64,000 nucleotides of DNA, taken from assembly GCA_003864495.1 (NCBI GenBank), contig ML133386.1, forward strand, positions 868,001-932,000, read 5' to 3'. Both the position numbers and the translations under genes were made by a program. The DNA comes from Nemopilema nomurai (lineage: Eukaryota > Cnidaria > Scyphozoa > Rhizostomeae > Rhizostomatidae). Numbering within the stretch: position 1 is the first letter of the stretch; every line of letters begins with the position of its first letter. This document shows, one piece after another, positions 11,001-22,030 of the stretch. The notes beneath the pieces were generated by a model. That model had not been told where the DNA came from, did not search any database, and saw only the letters and a program-made list of their open reading frames with translations.

Positions 11001-14000
11001 ATTAGAAAATGTAGACATCACAGGCATATTTCAATGAAATTTGATGTAAGTAAGCGAAGAATATTGACTTGCAAATGCAATGAACCAAGGCATCTAACAA
11101 ATAACATAGTTCTGAGCAGTGTCAGGGGTCAAGGGGGACCTGGGAGCAAATTTTGTGAGCATTAAGTGTGACTCTTGAGGCTGTTTTCAAGACGATGGGT
11201 CGCATTTATAAAGGCAGCCGATCGCTAGATCAATGTTGGGCATCAGTGCTAGATTGGTACTTAGGCTTATGATAAATGAAGTGCATTTGACCTGTTTACA
11301 TTGCCACAATCATAGTCAGATGTATTTCATAAATTTCTTAAGAAAATGTTGGAGTTTATTCTGTTAAAGCCTAAGATATTGTTTGGAGAGTATTTTTTAG
11401 AAAAACTTTAAATTGCAAAAATTACAAATTTACACAACTTATATATTCATTACATTTAATACATTAAAATGCCACCATGAAAATCAAACAGTATATATAT
11501 ACACTTTCAAAAGCTCATGCACCGAGTGTAATAAAAATAGTATAGATATTCAGAAAAAACACTATCTTGTAAACGTTTCGACCGAAGTCTTCATCAGATT
11601 TTGTAAAGGTACTACTGATATATATACTCAATCTGCAGACAGTACAGTTTCGCCCTTTGTGGGCTCGTCAATGCAGCACAGAGTTTGTCTGAGACACAAC
11701 CCGAGCTATGCTGTCAGAGCAACAAGGCAGTTTAACGGATTGATTGTGGGACCCTGCCAGAGTGCTCAAACAGACTAAAATAAATAGACTATTGTGACAT
11801 AACTCTGAGTTTCATGTGTAAACAATCATCAGGTGTCTAAAAGAACATAAATTAACGGCAAGCAAGATATAACGGTGAAAGCGAATAATCGAACACGAAG
11901 TTAATCAATCGTAACAACTACATTCTAAGATCGAAAATTGCTAATCAAAAGTTTGTTCTGGTGTCTACATTGGCTTATAAATTCTGTTCTATTATTAAGT
12001 ATTTTATTGTCCCCTAAAGATCGAATTATATAAAAATTTTCTGTCACAATAGTCACATGAAACACCTGATGATTGTTTACACATGAAACTCAGAGTTGTG
12101 TCACAATAGTCTATTTATTTTAGTCTAACTATATATATATAAAGATATATTTATATATTAAAGTTATTAAAATATTTAATAGATGAATGAATGATTTCTG
12201 AAGAAGCTTACAGCGAAACGTCAACCAAGTTGTTTTTTTATTGAGCATCTAGTTCGATTCCGACCAAGAGTGGTTCGATACAACTGGGTAGCACCCTTGT
12301 GGAAAGAATTGTCCTCCTGTCAGCATTTGCCTTATGATTATATATATCTATATATAAATATATCTATCTATATTCTTCTGATTCTGAAGAAGCTTACAGC
12401 GAAACGTCAACCAAGTTAAAATCTTTAGACGATAGTATATAAACTCAAAGAAAACTATTTCGTGAGACGTTTCGCTTTCGCTTCATCAGTAATACCTTTA
12501 CAAAATCAGAGAAGCCTACTTATCAACCTGAAATACAATAGAACAATACAAACAGTAGAAACCTAGAGAGACCTGCCTAATACATTACATATTGTTAAAT
12601 GTGTGAAAACGCAAATTGTTATGGGGAACTGGGAAATAAGTGAATAGAATGATAAAATAAAGAATGTGATGGAGATGCTGGTGTTGACTGTCTTACAAGA
12701 GATAAATGATAGCAATAATCAGGAAACAACAGGAAACAGGATAAAGAAATAAAAAACAAAAAAAAAACAGTGGGAGAATATATAAATGTCCTATGTGTCT
12801 ACTTGCCTAGTATTAAGACCCATAGAAGAAAAAGTATAATCTACATTGCCAAAAACTTTCTCTCCCCCTATCATTGTCTGTTAACCTATTTATAACCTTT
12901 ACACTTATTTCATTCAGAAAACAGTGATGTCTTTCCTCAGAAAAATGTCTGAAAAATTCCATCTGGGGCACTGAAGACTCTAAATCAAACTTACGACTAC
13001 ACGCCTTGTAATTATGAAACCTAAGCCTAAAAGGCGTGCATGTGCTACCTACATACTGAACACCATAGACATTGCAATTGATTAAATGTACAACATTGGA
13101 CGAGTCACAGTTAAACGAATAGTTAATCTTATATTCATTACCTGTAGTGCTAGACTTAAAAGTATCACTATTAGAAATGACCTCACACTTTTGACATCTG
13201 GATTTCTTACAACACAAACTTCTCCTGTTATTGTTCTTCTTCCCCCTCCCACCAGTAAGCCTAGCCCTAACCAAAATATCCTTAAGATTCTTACACCTCC
13301 TAAAAGCAATAACTGGTGGCACAGGAAACACCCCCTTGTGTTCTTCTGAACCAGTGAGCAAGGCATGGTGTTTTCTGGCAATGTTCCCCAAACCATTAAG
13401 TGCCGGATGGTATGTAGTCACGAGTGGAACCCTCTCAGCCTTCCCTTTGTTGATTTTCCTATTTCCCGCATTTTCCAGAAGAGTCCCTATCTAGCCTACG
13501 TACCTCATCTCTTTGTTGATTAACAAGGGACCCTATGATGTATATATATAATCATAAGGCAAATGCTGACAGGAGGACAATTCTTTCCACAAGAGTGCTA
13601 CCCAATAGCATCGAGCCACTCTTGGTCGGAATCGAACTCCAGCTTGCTGCTCCAAAAACCAACGCATTTATATCACAATTAAAACCTGAATTTCACGGAA
13701 TTTCTTTGATGGATAAAATGCATAAGTTCTTACTCCAGCAGCGGCTGCATAATCCCTTGGTCAAGGACAAAGTTTCTGCACAAAGGACCATCGCCAGCAA
13801 TATTTCCAAGAGCCCAAACAGCCTGCAAAATAGTTCTCCCCTTCACAAATATCCATTTGATTGACACCGTTCAGCAAACCAAAATTTCAAAATTATTAAG
13901 TGAACCAGCAAGCCACCAAAATGAGTTAACCAAATGACGAAGCACATTTATCTTTGACATCGTATTCCTCCTACAATTTTTCAACACATTTCATAACATT

Positions 14001-17000
14001 TTGCAATACTCTGTACATAATAAGAAAAAATAAAATGAATGAAAAGAACTGACAGAGCCCCCACTTACATAGATGTTGTATGACACGGAAATGTATCCTA
14101 GGCAATTAACAGGCAACCTGAAGAGTGCGCTAAGAAAACCTGTACAAAGGTAGCAAATACCATGGCGTACTAGGGTGTTAGTAAGGAAAGTAAGCAAGAT
14201 AGCTCGCACTGCGCTTACTGAAACTTCCACGATACCGAAAGCTTGAAAATACAAATGTCTGTCAAAAATCCGTTCCAGGCATACAGAGAATAAACTGCCA
14301 AGTTGCCTAACATTTGCGAGTCAGCGTCAAGTCAGTAACTAATATTTGTCAGTGGCCGGCTAAACTAAGAATGCATCAAAGTCTGGTTGCTCCTCAACAT
14401 GACCCTGACTGTGAACACAGAAAAATACCTGTTCTTGGACATCTTCATGTGGCGACCGCAACAATGAAATAAAAATAGGAACAGCTCCGGCTTCCACAAT
14501 GATTTTGGTCTGGTGCGAAGTGCCAGATGCAATGTTTGTCAATGCCCAAGCGGCTTCAAACTGTTTAAAAGACCAGAAGGTATATTCACATTAGAAATAG
14601 AGGCAAAGTAAATGGCACCCTATAATAGTCCTTCCTAATGTGTATTTACTGGTTCAAAGAAATCTGTGAATGCCAGTCGGATTCTCCTTCCCTTGAATTC
14701 ATTGCGCCAGTGCAATCTGGCTCTACGTCTGGTTTTACTTCATTACTCAATTATTCGAACGGCAGCGAGCACTAAATGTCAGAAGCTTAATTTGCATAAT
14801 TAGGCACTTTTTCACAACTTCAATCAAATTATGCAACTGATCAAAAGCTGACAAATAACCAATTGCGGATCAAAATAATCCGAAGTACGCCGACTGAGAA
14901 GTTTATGGTATTGAAAACTTATACACGTTGACAATCCATTCCAGGCTTACAGCTAAGTTGTGTATAACTAGCAAAGTCAGTTGCTAATAGCAATCAGTGG
15001 CAGACCAAGCCGAAAAGACATCAAAGTCTTGCTCCTGAACATGACTCTAATTGCAAACACGGAAAAGTACCAATTCCTGCACCTTTCCGATGTTTGCACA
15101 CTCTAAGGAGTGTCAAAAAGTAAACTACGCCTTTGCTCAGTGATACTTTGAAGTTTGTGCAGAACAAAACATTTGAACATGTGTATGCCAATTTACAGTA
15201 GTTATTCACAATGCCCAACTTGTGACTAACTTTACTTTCAATTAAGTGTACAGGGGGGGCAACAATTTTGATTATTGGATGAAAAAAGCAAATTTTTTTA
15301 GCTACATTGATTGATAGATGATGTGACTGTTTTGAAAATTCATGTAAATTTCCTGGCAGTATTAATTATTGACAGAAAACAAATAACATTAGAGTTTCAG
15401 CAGCACAATTTTAAAAATTACATAGACCAGAATACAAGAGATTTTTTAGCTTTAGCATGCCCAAATCCTTACCTGCAATACACTATTTTCCTCCTGTTGC
15501 AGAAACAGGATGAGTCTTGGTATGACTCCTGTTTCAATAACTTCATCGATTGGAGGATTTGGCTCTGCAACACAGAAATAACTATAGTGTAAGTAAACTG
15601 TAACAAATGGTGTGCCCACTGTTACAAGTATGCCCTGAAAAAGCGGACAAAAGTAGCTTTATTAAATGCCTGCATCAGACTTGCATCATCAGAAAAAAAT
15701 ATGAAGATATGGCAGGATTGCACTGCAAAAGGATGAAGATCTCATTTACCCTCTGATAAAATCTTTCGAAAGCGCTGGGCAGCAGCAAGTTGTGTCTCCG
15801 GGTTTGCACTGCAAAGACCTTCAATCATTTCTGGTAAAATCTTTGATGCCTTGAGTAGGAAATGAGAGATTCAAGCTGGACATCTACATTCTAACCCTGT
15901 ATCTTTTCATTAGAAGAAAGTAATTGATAGTAAAACACAAATTGTTTCTAGACATGAATTATCATTTCCTTACACTTGCTCACCTCTAACAATTCATATC
16001 CTTCTATCATTTCAATAAACCATCTATAAAGACAGGCCTCCCATTCTGCTGCAAAGTTGAACTTTTTGAAAAGTTGGATTAAGAAAAACTTTGTTGATGA
16101 GGAGTGTACAAAAATAATCAGCAGAAAAATATCAAACTTGGCCTTCTTGGTGACTAAATATGTTGATAAATGAAAATGTTTCAATTCAAAATTAATCAAC
16201 CTTCTATAATTAGATTATCACAAAACTAAGATTGCAATACTATAAAGCATAGCCATTTTGCTGATCAAAGTGCTAATTTCAATAAGGAATATCATCATTT
16301 AAATATTTTGACTTCCTTTGCAGCTGCGTTTTAATCTGCTAAAAAATTCTAAAAATTTTGATATCTTTACTACATGGACTACCACGAAGCACCCTAAAAT
16401 AGCTCTTCTTGTAGGCTTGTAATAAAAGGGAATGGACATGGGAAAGAATCTTGCAGACTCACTTGCTGGATCATTAATGAGACCCCTTTTATTTAAGTAG
16501 ATTCTGACCCTTCATTGAAAATATTACAAAACCATAAAATAGTCATTTTGACCGAGGAAGATACAGATACCTGATTTAATATTTGATGCTAAATTTTGTC
16601 AACTAAAGCAGAATGGCATTGAAATTAAACAAATAGAAATTGAACATTGAGCTAAACATTTAGAGGACCTTTCAAATCAGTGAGCCTCTGATTTCTTTCT
16701 ACTGTTATTGAAAAATAATTCAAGCCCACAAGTCTGTACCATGGTTGTGTTGCTTTTACTGTGAAATGAAACATGGTAAGCACAATGTAAGCACCATGCT
16801 TTACCTTGTCAAAGAAAAAATCCAAGTAGTTGTATAAGTTTATTTACAAAAATAAATGAGAAAATCATAAAAGTATAAATTTGACAATTTCATGCCACCT
16901 CAGTATACTTTAGAATGTTTTTGAAACCTTAAGTAGCTAATCTATCAATTGTAAAACTTTAATAAGTAAAACTTACTTTATCATTGTTAAAATAACAAGA

Positions 17001-18800
17001 TATTTTTAGAAGCCACAACAAATATGACCATTAAGAAAAAGAATGCTATTTAATTTGAAGCTTGAATTTTGACAAGGTGGCTTTTGAGCAAAATTGTAAA
17101 GGAATACCTATGAACAAAGGTTAAATAATATTAAATATATGGCATGTATATATGCTGCACTTGCATTTTGACATGGCAAATGTAGTGGTACTGAACTATT
17201 ACATTTTTAGAGGAAGAAACTGATTCAAAATTTTTAAAACTTCTAAATGAAAAGGAGATTTTACATGATGACAATTTAGAAAATCAAAGCTATACTTTTA
17301 AGCAATTGGCCAATCACAATATATGTATATAGATATTTTCTATGAGAACTGAAAGTCCTGTTCTCCTTTCAAGATAATTTTTTTGATGTTCATGGGAACA
17401 TGTAAGTTTAGCACACCAAATCAAGACCCAAGAGCCTGATTAACCTTGACAATTTCAGCATATGGCAGGCAAACACAAAATAACATTAGCTGTTGATGTT
17501 CAACACATGACAACATATTAGCTCCTGACCATTCATTTATTAAATTGGAAGAAGGAGCTGTGACCCCTTAGTTCTCTTCTAGTGTCCCAAAGCCATAGCT
17601 GAATCTAAACAATGAGAGTTATGATATAGTTAGAATTTATAAGTGCTTCAAGCTTTTTATATAATATGATGCCATAAAAAACTTGGAAGTTCAGTTTATG
17701 GCCCTTGTGATCTCTTATGAATGTCAATTAACATCAATCCAAGGATCTAATACAGATAACTTAATCATTTCTTTCATTCTCATCTTGTAGGCAACAATGC
17801 CCTGAAAAGGTAGGCTGTAAAATCATCCAAAGCTATAGTTATTTCAATTTTTATTGGTCACTAAATTCTTTCAAATTTTTTGCATGAGATCTTTTTCTAC
17901 AACAATAGATGGTCCTTTATTACTATTTCATAAATAGTAAAATTAAAAATAAGTATCCATGACCAAAATGGAGTAAGACCAAATTAGAATTCAAGCAGGC
18001 ATATTAATACTGAGCCTCTCATTGAAGCAATTTTGTGAGAAACTAAAATAGGTTGGAGATTATGCTGATTGGTTGGAGAAAAAGGCTTTTAGACTCTCAG
18101 AAAAATTGCACTCCTAAGTCGTAGACATAACTACATATCCATATCACCCACATAATGCCATGTCAGCTGTCCGAGCCCCTGTAGTATCTTGGAGAATCTT
18201 AACGGTGCAGGAAGGTATATTGGAGTAAATTTGGGCTGTGACAACCCTGATAAAGGTACATTGGAGTAAATTTGGGTATCTGCGTTGGTGCAACCCTGAC
18301 GCTTGTGAGAGAGCGACACACTTACCGACATATTCGCATCGTTCATGAACTGAGTGGGACCGTCCTTTCCTGATGTGTCAACATTCCTCTTTTTGAAAAG
18401 CTTAAAGGAATAGAAAAGGTGACAAGATTTATTTCATTCATGTAATATTAATATCAACTGCTATTTTGTCATTACTGTTAACTGGGGAAGCGATTTCGAA
18501 ACTTAGGCCAATACTGACCTACAAGCTGAATCAATGTAGGCAAAAGTCAGAAGAATGTCACCTAAGTTTTGAAGGGAGTGTAGCAACTATTTGAATAACC
18601 AAGAAAAAAACTCCAGACTGACATTTGATCTGAGAGTAAACAGTAAACACGGTCGACATAAAAAGTAACCTTATGGTGAGAACACGAACCTGTTCCTCTC
18701 TTTTCGCTTTCCTAATTTGTATCCCTGATTCCTCCCGTCGTCTTCGCAATTCCGAGGTATCTAAGGCTTTGTTTTTGTATTTTCCAAATCGAGAAGACAT
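8082..18800 (-). CDS. KPNA1/5/6: Importin subunit alpha (karyopherin alpha, KPNA1/5/6 type)
   Basis: Thirteen in-phase exons: 18690-18800, 18326-18400, 15750-15849, 15473-15564, 14429-14560, 13734-13822, 10895-10994, 10210-10373, 9777-9855, 9331-9456, 9061-9188, 8506-8681 and 8082-8272, giving 1563 nt (520 aa plus stop; human KPNA1 is 538). The N-terminus is the importin-beta-binding domain ([23 protein letters not shown]). Armadillo repeats follow with the W..N cargo-binding ladder: [82 protein letters not shown]. The C-terminus PQGGFNL matches the KPNA1/5/6 group. The protein carries classical NLS cargo into the nucleus with importin beta. The acidic linker after the IBB is shorter than in vertebrates. 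The start at 18800 was chosen because [10 protein letters not shown] aligns with the family N-terminus. Confidence 0.96.
8891..9036. repeat. 18-bp minisatellite, 8 copies
   Basis: Tandem units of GCAAAGTTGATGATACAT with a few substitutions. It sits in the intron whose donor is at 9060, starting about 25 bp inside the intron. Confidence 0.95.
10048..10107. repeat. Tandem duplication, about 29 bp
   Basis: AGGGGCTTTTAATTTTTTGA plus flank occurs twice back to back in an importin alpha intron. Confidence 0.7.
10808..10881. repeat. 18-bp minisatellite, 4 copies
   Basis: Four copies of GCTTGACGTTTGACCTTG, nearly identical. On the gene strand the array begins about 11-14 bp after the splice donor of the exon ending at 10895 and stays open in the exon's reading frame. 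Confidence 0.95.
11575..11597 (-). ncRNA. Hammerhead-ribozyme-like core (Penelope-associated)
   Basis: On the minus strand CTGATGA is followed by A, a GAC/GUC stem closed by a UUCG loop, then GAAAC. That is the hammerhead core arrangement with a perfect short stem II. The candidate stem III is weak and I could not confirm a cleavage site. It lies downstream of the Penelope ORF on the same strand. Penelope-like elements are known to carry hammerhead motifs in their terminal repeats. Confidence 0.6.
11772..12126. repeat. Near-perfect 65-bp inverted repeat (fold-back)
   Basis: Arms 11772-11836 and 12062-12126 are reverse complements with one visible mismatch, around a 225-bp spacer. The spacer contains no recognisable protein. 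The close identity suggests a recent insertion or gene conversion. Confidence 0.9.
12198..12405 (+). ncRNA. Two degenerate hammerhead-like cores
   Basis: CTGAAGA-AGCTTACAGC-GAAAC occurs at 12198-12219 and again at 12384-12405. The stem II (GCU/AGC) and GAAAC are kept, but the CTGATGA box is changed to CTGAAGA, so activity is not expected. Confidence 0.4.
12251..13639 (-). mobile_element. Penelope-like element with GIY-YIG domain, in an importin alpha intron
   Basis: A minus-strand frame from about 13490 to 12813 encodes [25 protein letters not shown] and [11 protein letters not shown], then [27 protein letters not shown] and RESFWQ. This is the C-terminal part of a Penelope-like protein ending in the GIY-YIG endonuclease (YVGST, Arg of PFRLR). 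The polymerase core is missing, so it is 5'-truncated. The fragment is flanked by about 100-bp inverted repeats at 12251-12350 and 13541-13639. It sits in sense orientation in the intron between the exons at 13734-13822 and 10895-10994. Confidence 0.85.
12469..12489 (-). ncRNA. Hammerhead-ribozyme-like core (Penelope-associated)
   Basis: Minus strand reads CTGATGA, A, GC-GAAA-GC, GAAAC, i.e. an intact core with a GNRA-capped 2-bp stem II. It lies about 320 bp downstream of the Penelope ORF end on the same strand. Confidence 0.55.
14810..15125. repeat. Dispersed repeat family, copy 4 (two facing arms, partial)
   Basis: Reverse-oriented arm at about 14810-14905 (GATCAAAAGCTGACAAATAA, CCAATTGCGGATC) and forward arm at about 15080-15125 (TTTCCGATGTTTGCACACTC, TAAGGAGTGTC). 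It lies in an importin alpha intron. Confidence 0.5.
15850..18325. other. Large importin alpha intron, no other gene seen
   Basis: AT-rich, about 2.5 kb between exons 2 and 3. A near-repeat of GGAGTAAATTTGGG lies at 18210-18285. I see no coding motif or clear mobile element. Confidence 0.6.
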
Positions 18801-21119
18801 TGTGTAGCTCTTCTGGTGCAAAGTAATATATACCGAGAGGAAACGTGCTTTAGTCCCTGTGCTTTAGTCCCTGTGCTTGCATTCAGCATCAAGACGAAAG
18901 ATTTTCTCCGATGCTTGGCGATTCTCCATTCTGATTGGTTGACAGACTGGGCTTGAAGCAGCCTCGGCTCTGCACGCGCTATGCTGCTTCTATCATTTCA
19001 TCTCCAGAGCCAACCCGTCCCAGAGCAGTGCCATTGTGGAATCTGATTTAAAGAAAATATTCAACGGGAAATCTCTGAACGTTGGGTCTTCTCGACGTGT
19101 TCTTTAATCACAAGCATACCACGTTTGAAAGCACGTTTGTGTTGTGTTGTATCAGCCGAACCAATGAAGAGCATGCAGTGGGCCATAACACTGCAAAGCA
19201 ATATCTAGCCATAACACTGCAAGTGTTTTGGACGCAGTTAGGAGAAGTAATTGTGTGAGATTCGAGAACTTATAAAGATTTTTCAGCTTTTCAGGATTTA
19301 TGTGGATTCATCGTAATTCATCAAAACATTTTCGATTCTTTTCTTATAGATCTATTGATATTTATTCAAGATTTTTGACATTTTTTAGTCCCTAGACACA
19401 ATCGTCACCAGCTGAAAAATTTACGAAAGAGGTTTGCTTTGAAAATTGTAAAGAAAGTCAGTAAGGTAAACAGCTTCCTTATCTTACTTGAACCAGATTA
19501 TGAGTTAAAGATAAAGAAAGAATTGAATCAGTTACAAAAATATTTAACGGAAGACTCTCCAAAGAGTTGAATTGCCACTGCGATTTCCTCCTGGATCCAC
19601 GAGGTGCGCTAATCGACTGTTCCCGCATTAAGCTCTCCAGCTCACATTAAGATGGGTTTTCAAGAGTTTCAATTTCGAAATGATCTCTTACTGACAGCGT
19701 TCGTAGCAGGGCTGACAAGAATGATTTGCAATGCCTTGGCTGCCTGAGGCATAAATTTTTGAACCTCTCTACGCCTCATGAATGATTTGAGATCCTCAAG
19801 TCCACTTCTACAATTGAGACCTTGAGCAGCAAGCTACTACGAATTCATTTCAAGCCTTGAAATTCAGGGACATCGTTGTGAAAATCCTTAGGTAAGCCGA
19901 AACTATTTTGAGACAGCTCGACAAATTGGCAATAGCACGAAAAGCAATGTAGTGCTAGCTCACGTACAAAGGTACTCATTTCTTTGAAAGAAAACGATAA
20001 AAATTCTGACAAAATATCACTTTGCCCCAAAATTTGGGAGGTGGGGGTCAAAAGCACAATACAAGGAAACAAACCTATACATTATTCTTTTTAGTGTACC
20101 AGCCCTAACGAGGGGCGTAGGCAGCCCCTGAAAAGTGACAACGCCCTCTAAACTCTTGGAAAAAAGAGGGATCGCCCTTTTCAGGTGTACTTTGTGCGAC
20201 AAAGATGGCTACAATGAAACCAAAATTAGAAAAGAAATATATACTTTCCATATAAAATCCTAGGAGCAGAAGGAAAGTTCAGAACATCAAAACAATTTAG
20301 CATGTCATTCATCAGTTACATCATTATATTTCAAGGCTTTATTGCAAATTGGCCAGCACTGGCATATCTGAGGAAAGGTCTCTCACACAACTTGTCAATA
20401 CCAAATTATCTAATCGTTTTCCAATCATTGTTGCTCGGAGGTAACTATATATAATTTAACATTTGCAGTGGCATCTCTATCATAAGCCAAGATGTTTTGT
20501 TACAGAAATTGTTGCTACAATCTGTATCTGTATGATCTCATGGAGGGAGAATAGGGTCCAAGGTCTCAAAATCACTTTCACAAAATTGTTTCAGGAGAAA
20601 TAGCGAATACGAAATCCTAGCACTATTTTCTTTCTCTCCCGTTTCTACACTTGTTTAGGAATGCCATATCTGTTCGCTAGCTTTTCTATCTTCCCATTTT
20701 CACCTTAATCCCATTTGTTTAGATGGAGTGCAGACAACTTGACGATACCATTGCAGGCTTTTGAAGAGAGTTTCTCTCTAGCTCACTATCAGGTATTGGG
20801 TCGAGGAAGGAATAGTAGAAACGTTGGTGAAATCCTGTTGCTGGTGTAATGGCTTCAAACATTCAATGATTTCTTATTTGGTTTTTATCAAATTCAAACA
20901 TTTCCACATTTCTGGAAAGGCTTGTTAGTTAAATAAACTGTACACAAATCAACCAAAGGACGTAATAACAACAATAACATTATTCAAAAGAAAAATTGAA
21001 GCAGAATTCTTAAGGAAGGGCCTTCAGAGTAGGTTAACTAAGGAGGTGAAGGCCTTCTTTTGTTTCAGCGATCTATATGTTCAATTATTAAAGTGTCTCA
21101 CTGAATTAAATTAGATTAT
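18801..21119. other. Intergenic region upstream of importin alpha
   Basis: Should contain the importin alpha promoter, but I cannot point to a core element with confidence. A short duplication TTTAGTCCCTGTGC lies at 18849-18876, about 50 bp before the start codon. No protein-coding signal was recognised. Confidence 0.5.
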
Positions 21120-22030
21120 TTTACGGACTAAGCACTTTCAAATAGTTTTTAGAACATGACTTTTCAAACATTTTATAAATAAAAACTTAGAAAAGGTAGT
21201 TCCTATTTCTAGAGGTAGATTGTTCCATAATTTTTCCCCCATGCATCGAGATGATTTCAAGCCGTACTTTTAAGTACTTGTTATCGTCAGGAAGAGATCA
21301 CCTCGTGTTGATTGCCTTGTGGCGTGACAATGAATGGATGTATTAGGCAAAAAGAAGTTATGGAAATACATCGGAGTTAGCTTATTAATTGATTCATAAA
21401 CAAAGGATAATAGTTTCTGTTTGAAGACATCTGGAATTCTAAATTTTTAAAAATAGGAAGAGAATAAGCAAGGAATTCTTGATGTGATATAGCTCCAACA
21501 GCTCTTTTTTGTATTTTGAATACTGGCTCAATAGGTGAATTAAATGTTTGTCTCCAAACAATTATACCTTATTGTAAGAAGGACATGAACAAAGCATTAT
21601 AAATTGATATCAATGTAACTGTTGGAAGGAGGTTCCTAATCCTGAAAAGAATGCAACAGGTCCTTGCCAGTTTTTTTGGATTTAAGCAAGAGAATATTAC
21701 CAATGAGGGTCTTAAGAGAAGTCCTAAAAATTTGATGCATTTTATCTTGGAAATATGCTTTTTACTGATTTTGATTATAATGCCTAGTGGTTATGAGGCT
21801 GAGGAAGATTGAAGCTAATTTCATTTATATTAAGACAGAGTTTATTAGCATCAAGCTAACATGTTACATATTTTAGTTCTTTGTAAACCTTTTTAGTGAG
21901 CTTTTAAAGTGTTTCTGATTCAAAGTAGATATTCATGTCATCAGCAAAGAGAAATAATTTCAAGTGTTTTGAAACTCTTGGTAAATTGTTGATTTATAAA
22001 AGAAAGTGCAAGGGACCTAGCATTGGTCAA
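21120..22030 (-). mobile_element. LINE reverse transcriptase remnant (CR1/L2/jockey-like)
   Basis: Minus-strand translation in shifting frames gives GPLAL near 22010, then a leucine/phenylalanine-rich run into ADDMNIYFES (the RT catalytic A/F-D-D motif) near 21940, followed by LSLNI-, FHP-like and WGQTFNSPIEPVFKIQKRA near 21540, and a C-terminal tail. This is the palm and thumb region of a non-LTR reverse transcriptase. Many stops and shifts make it a dead copy. Confidence 0.7.
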
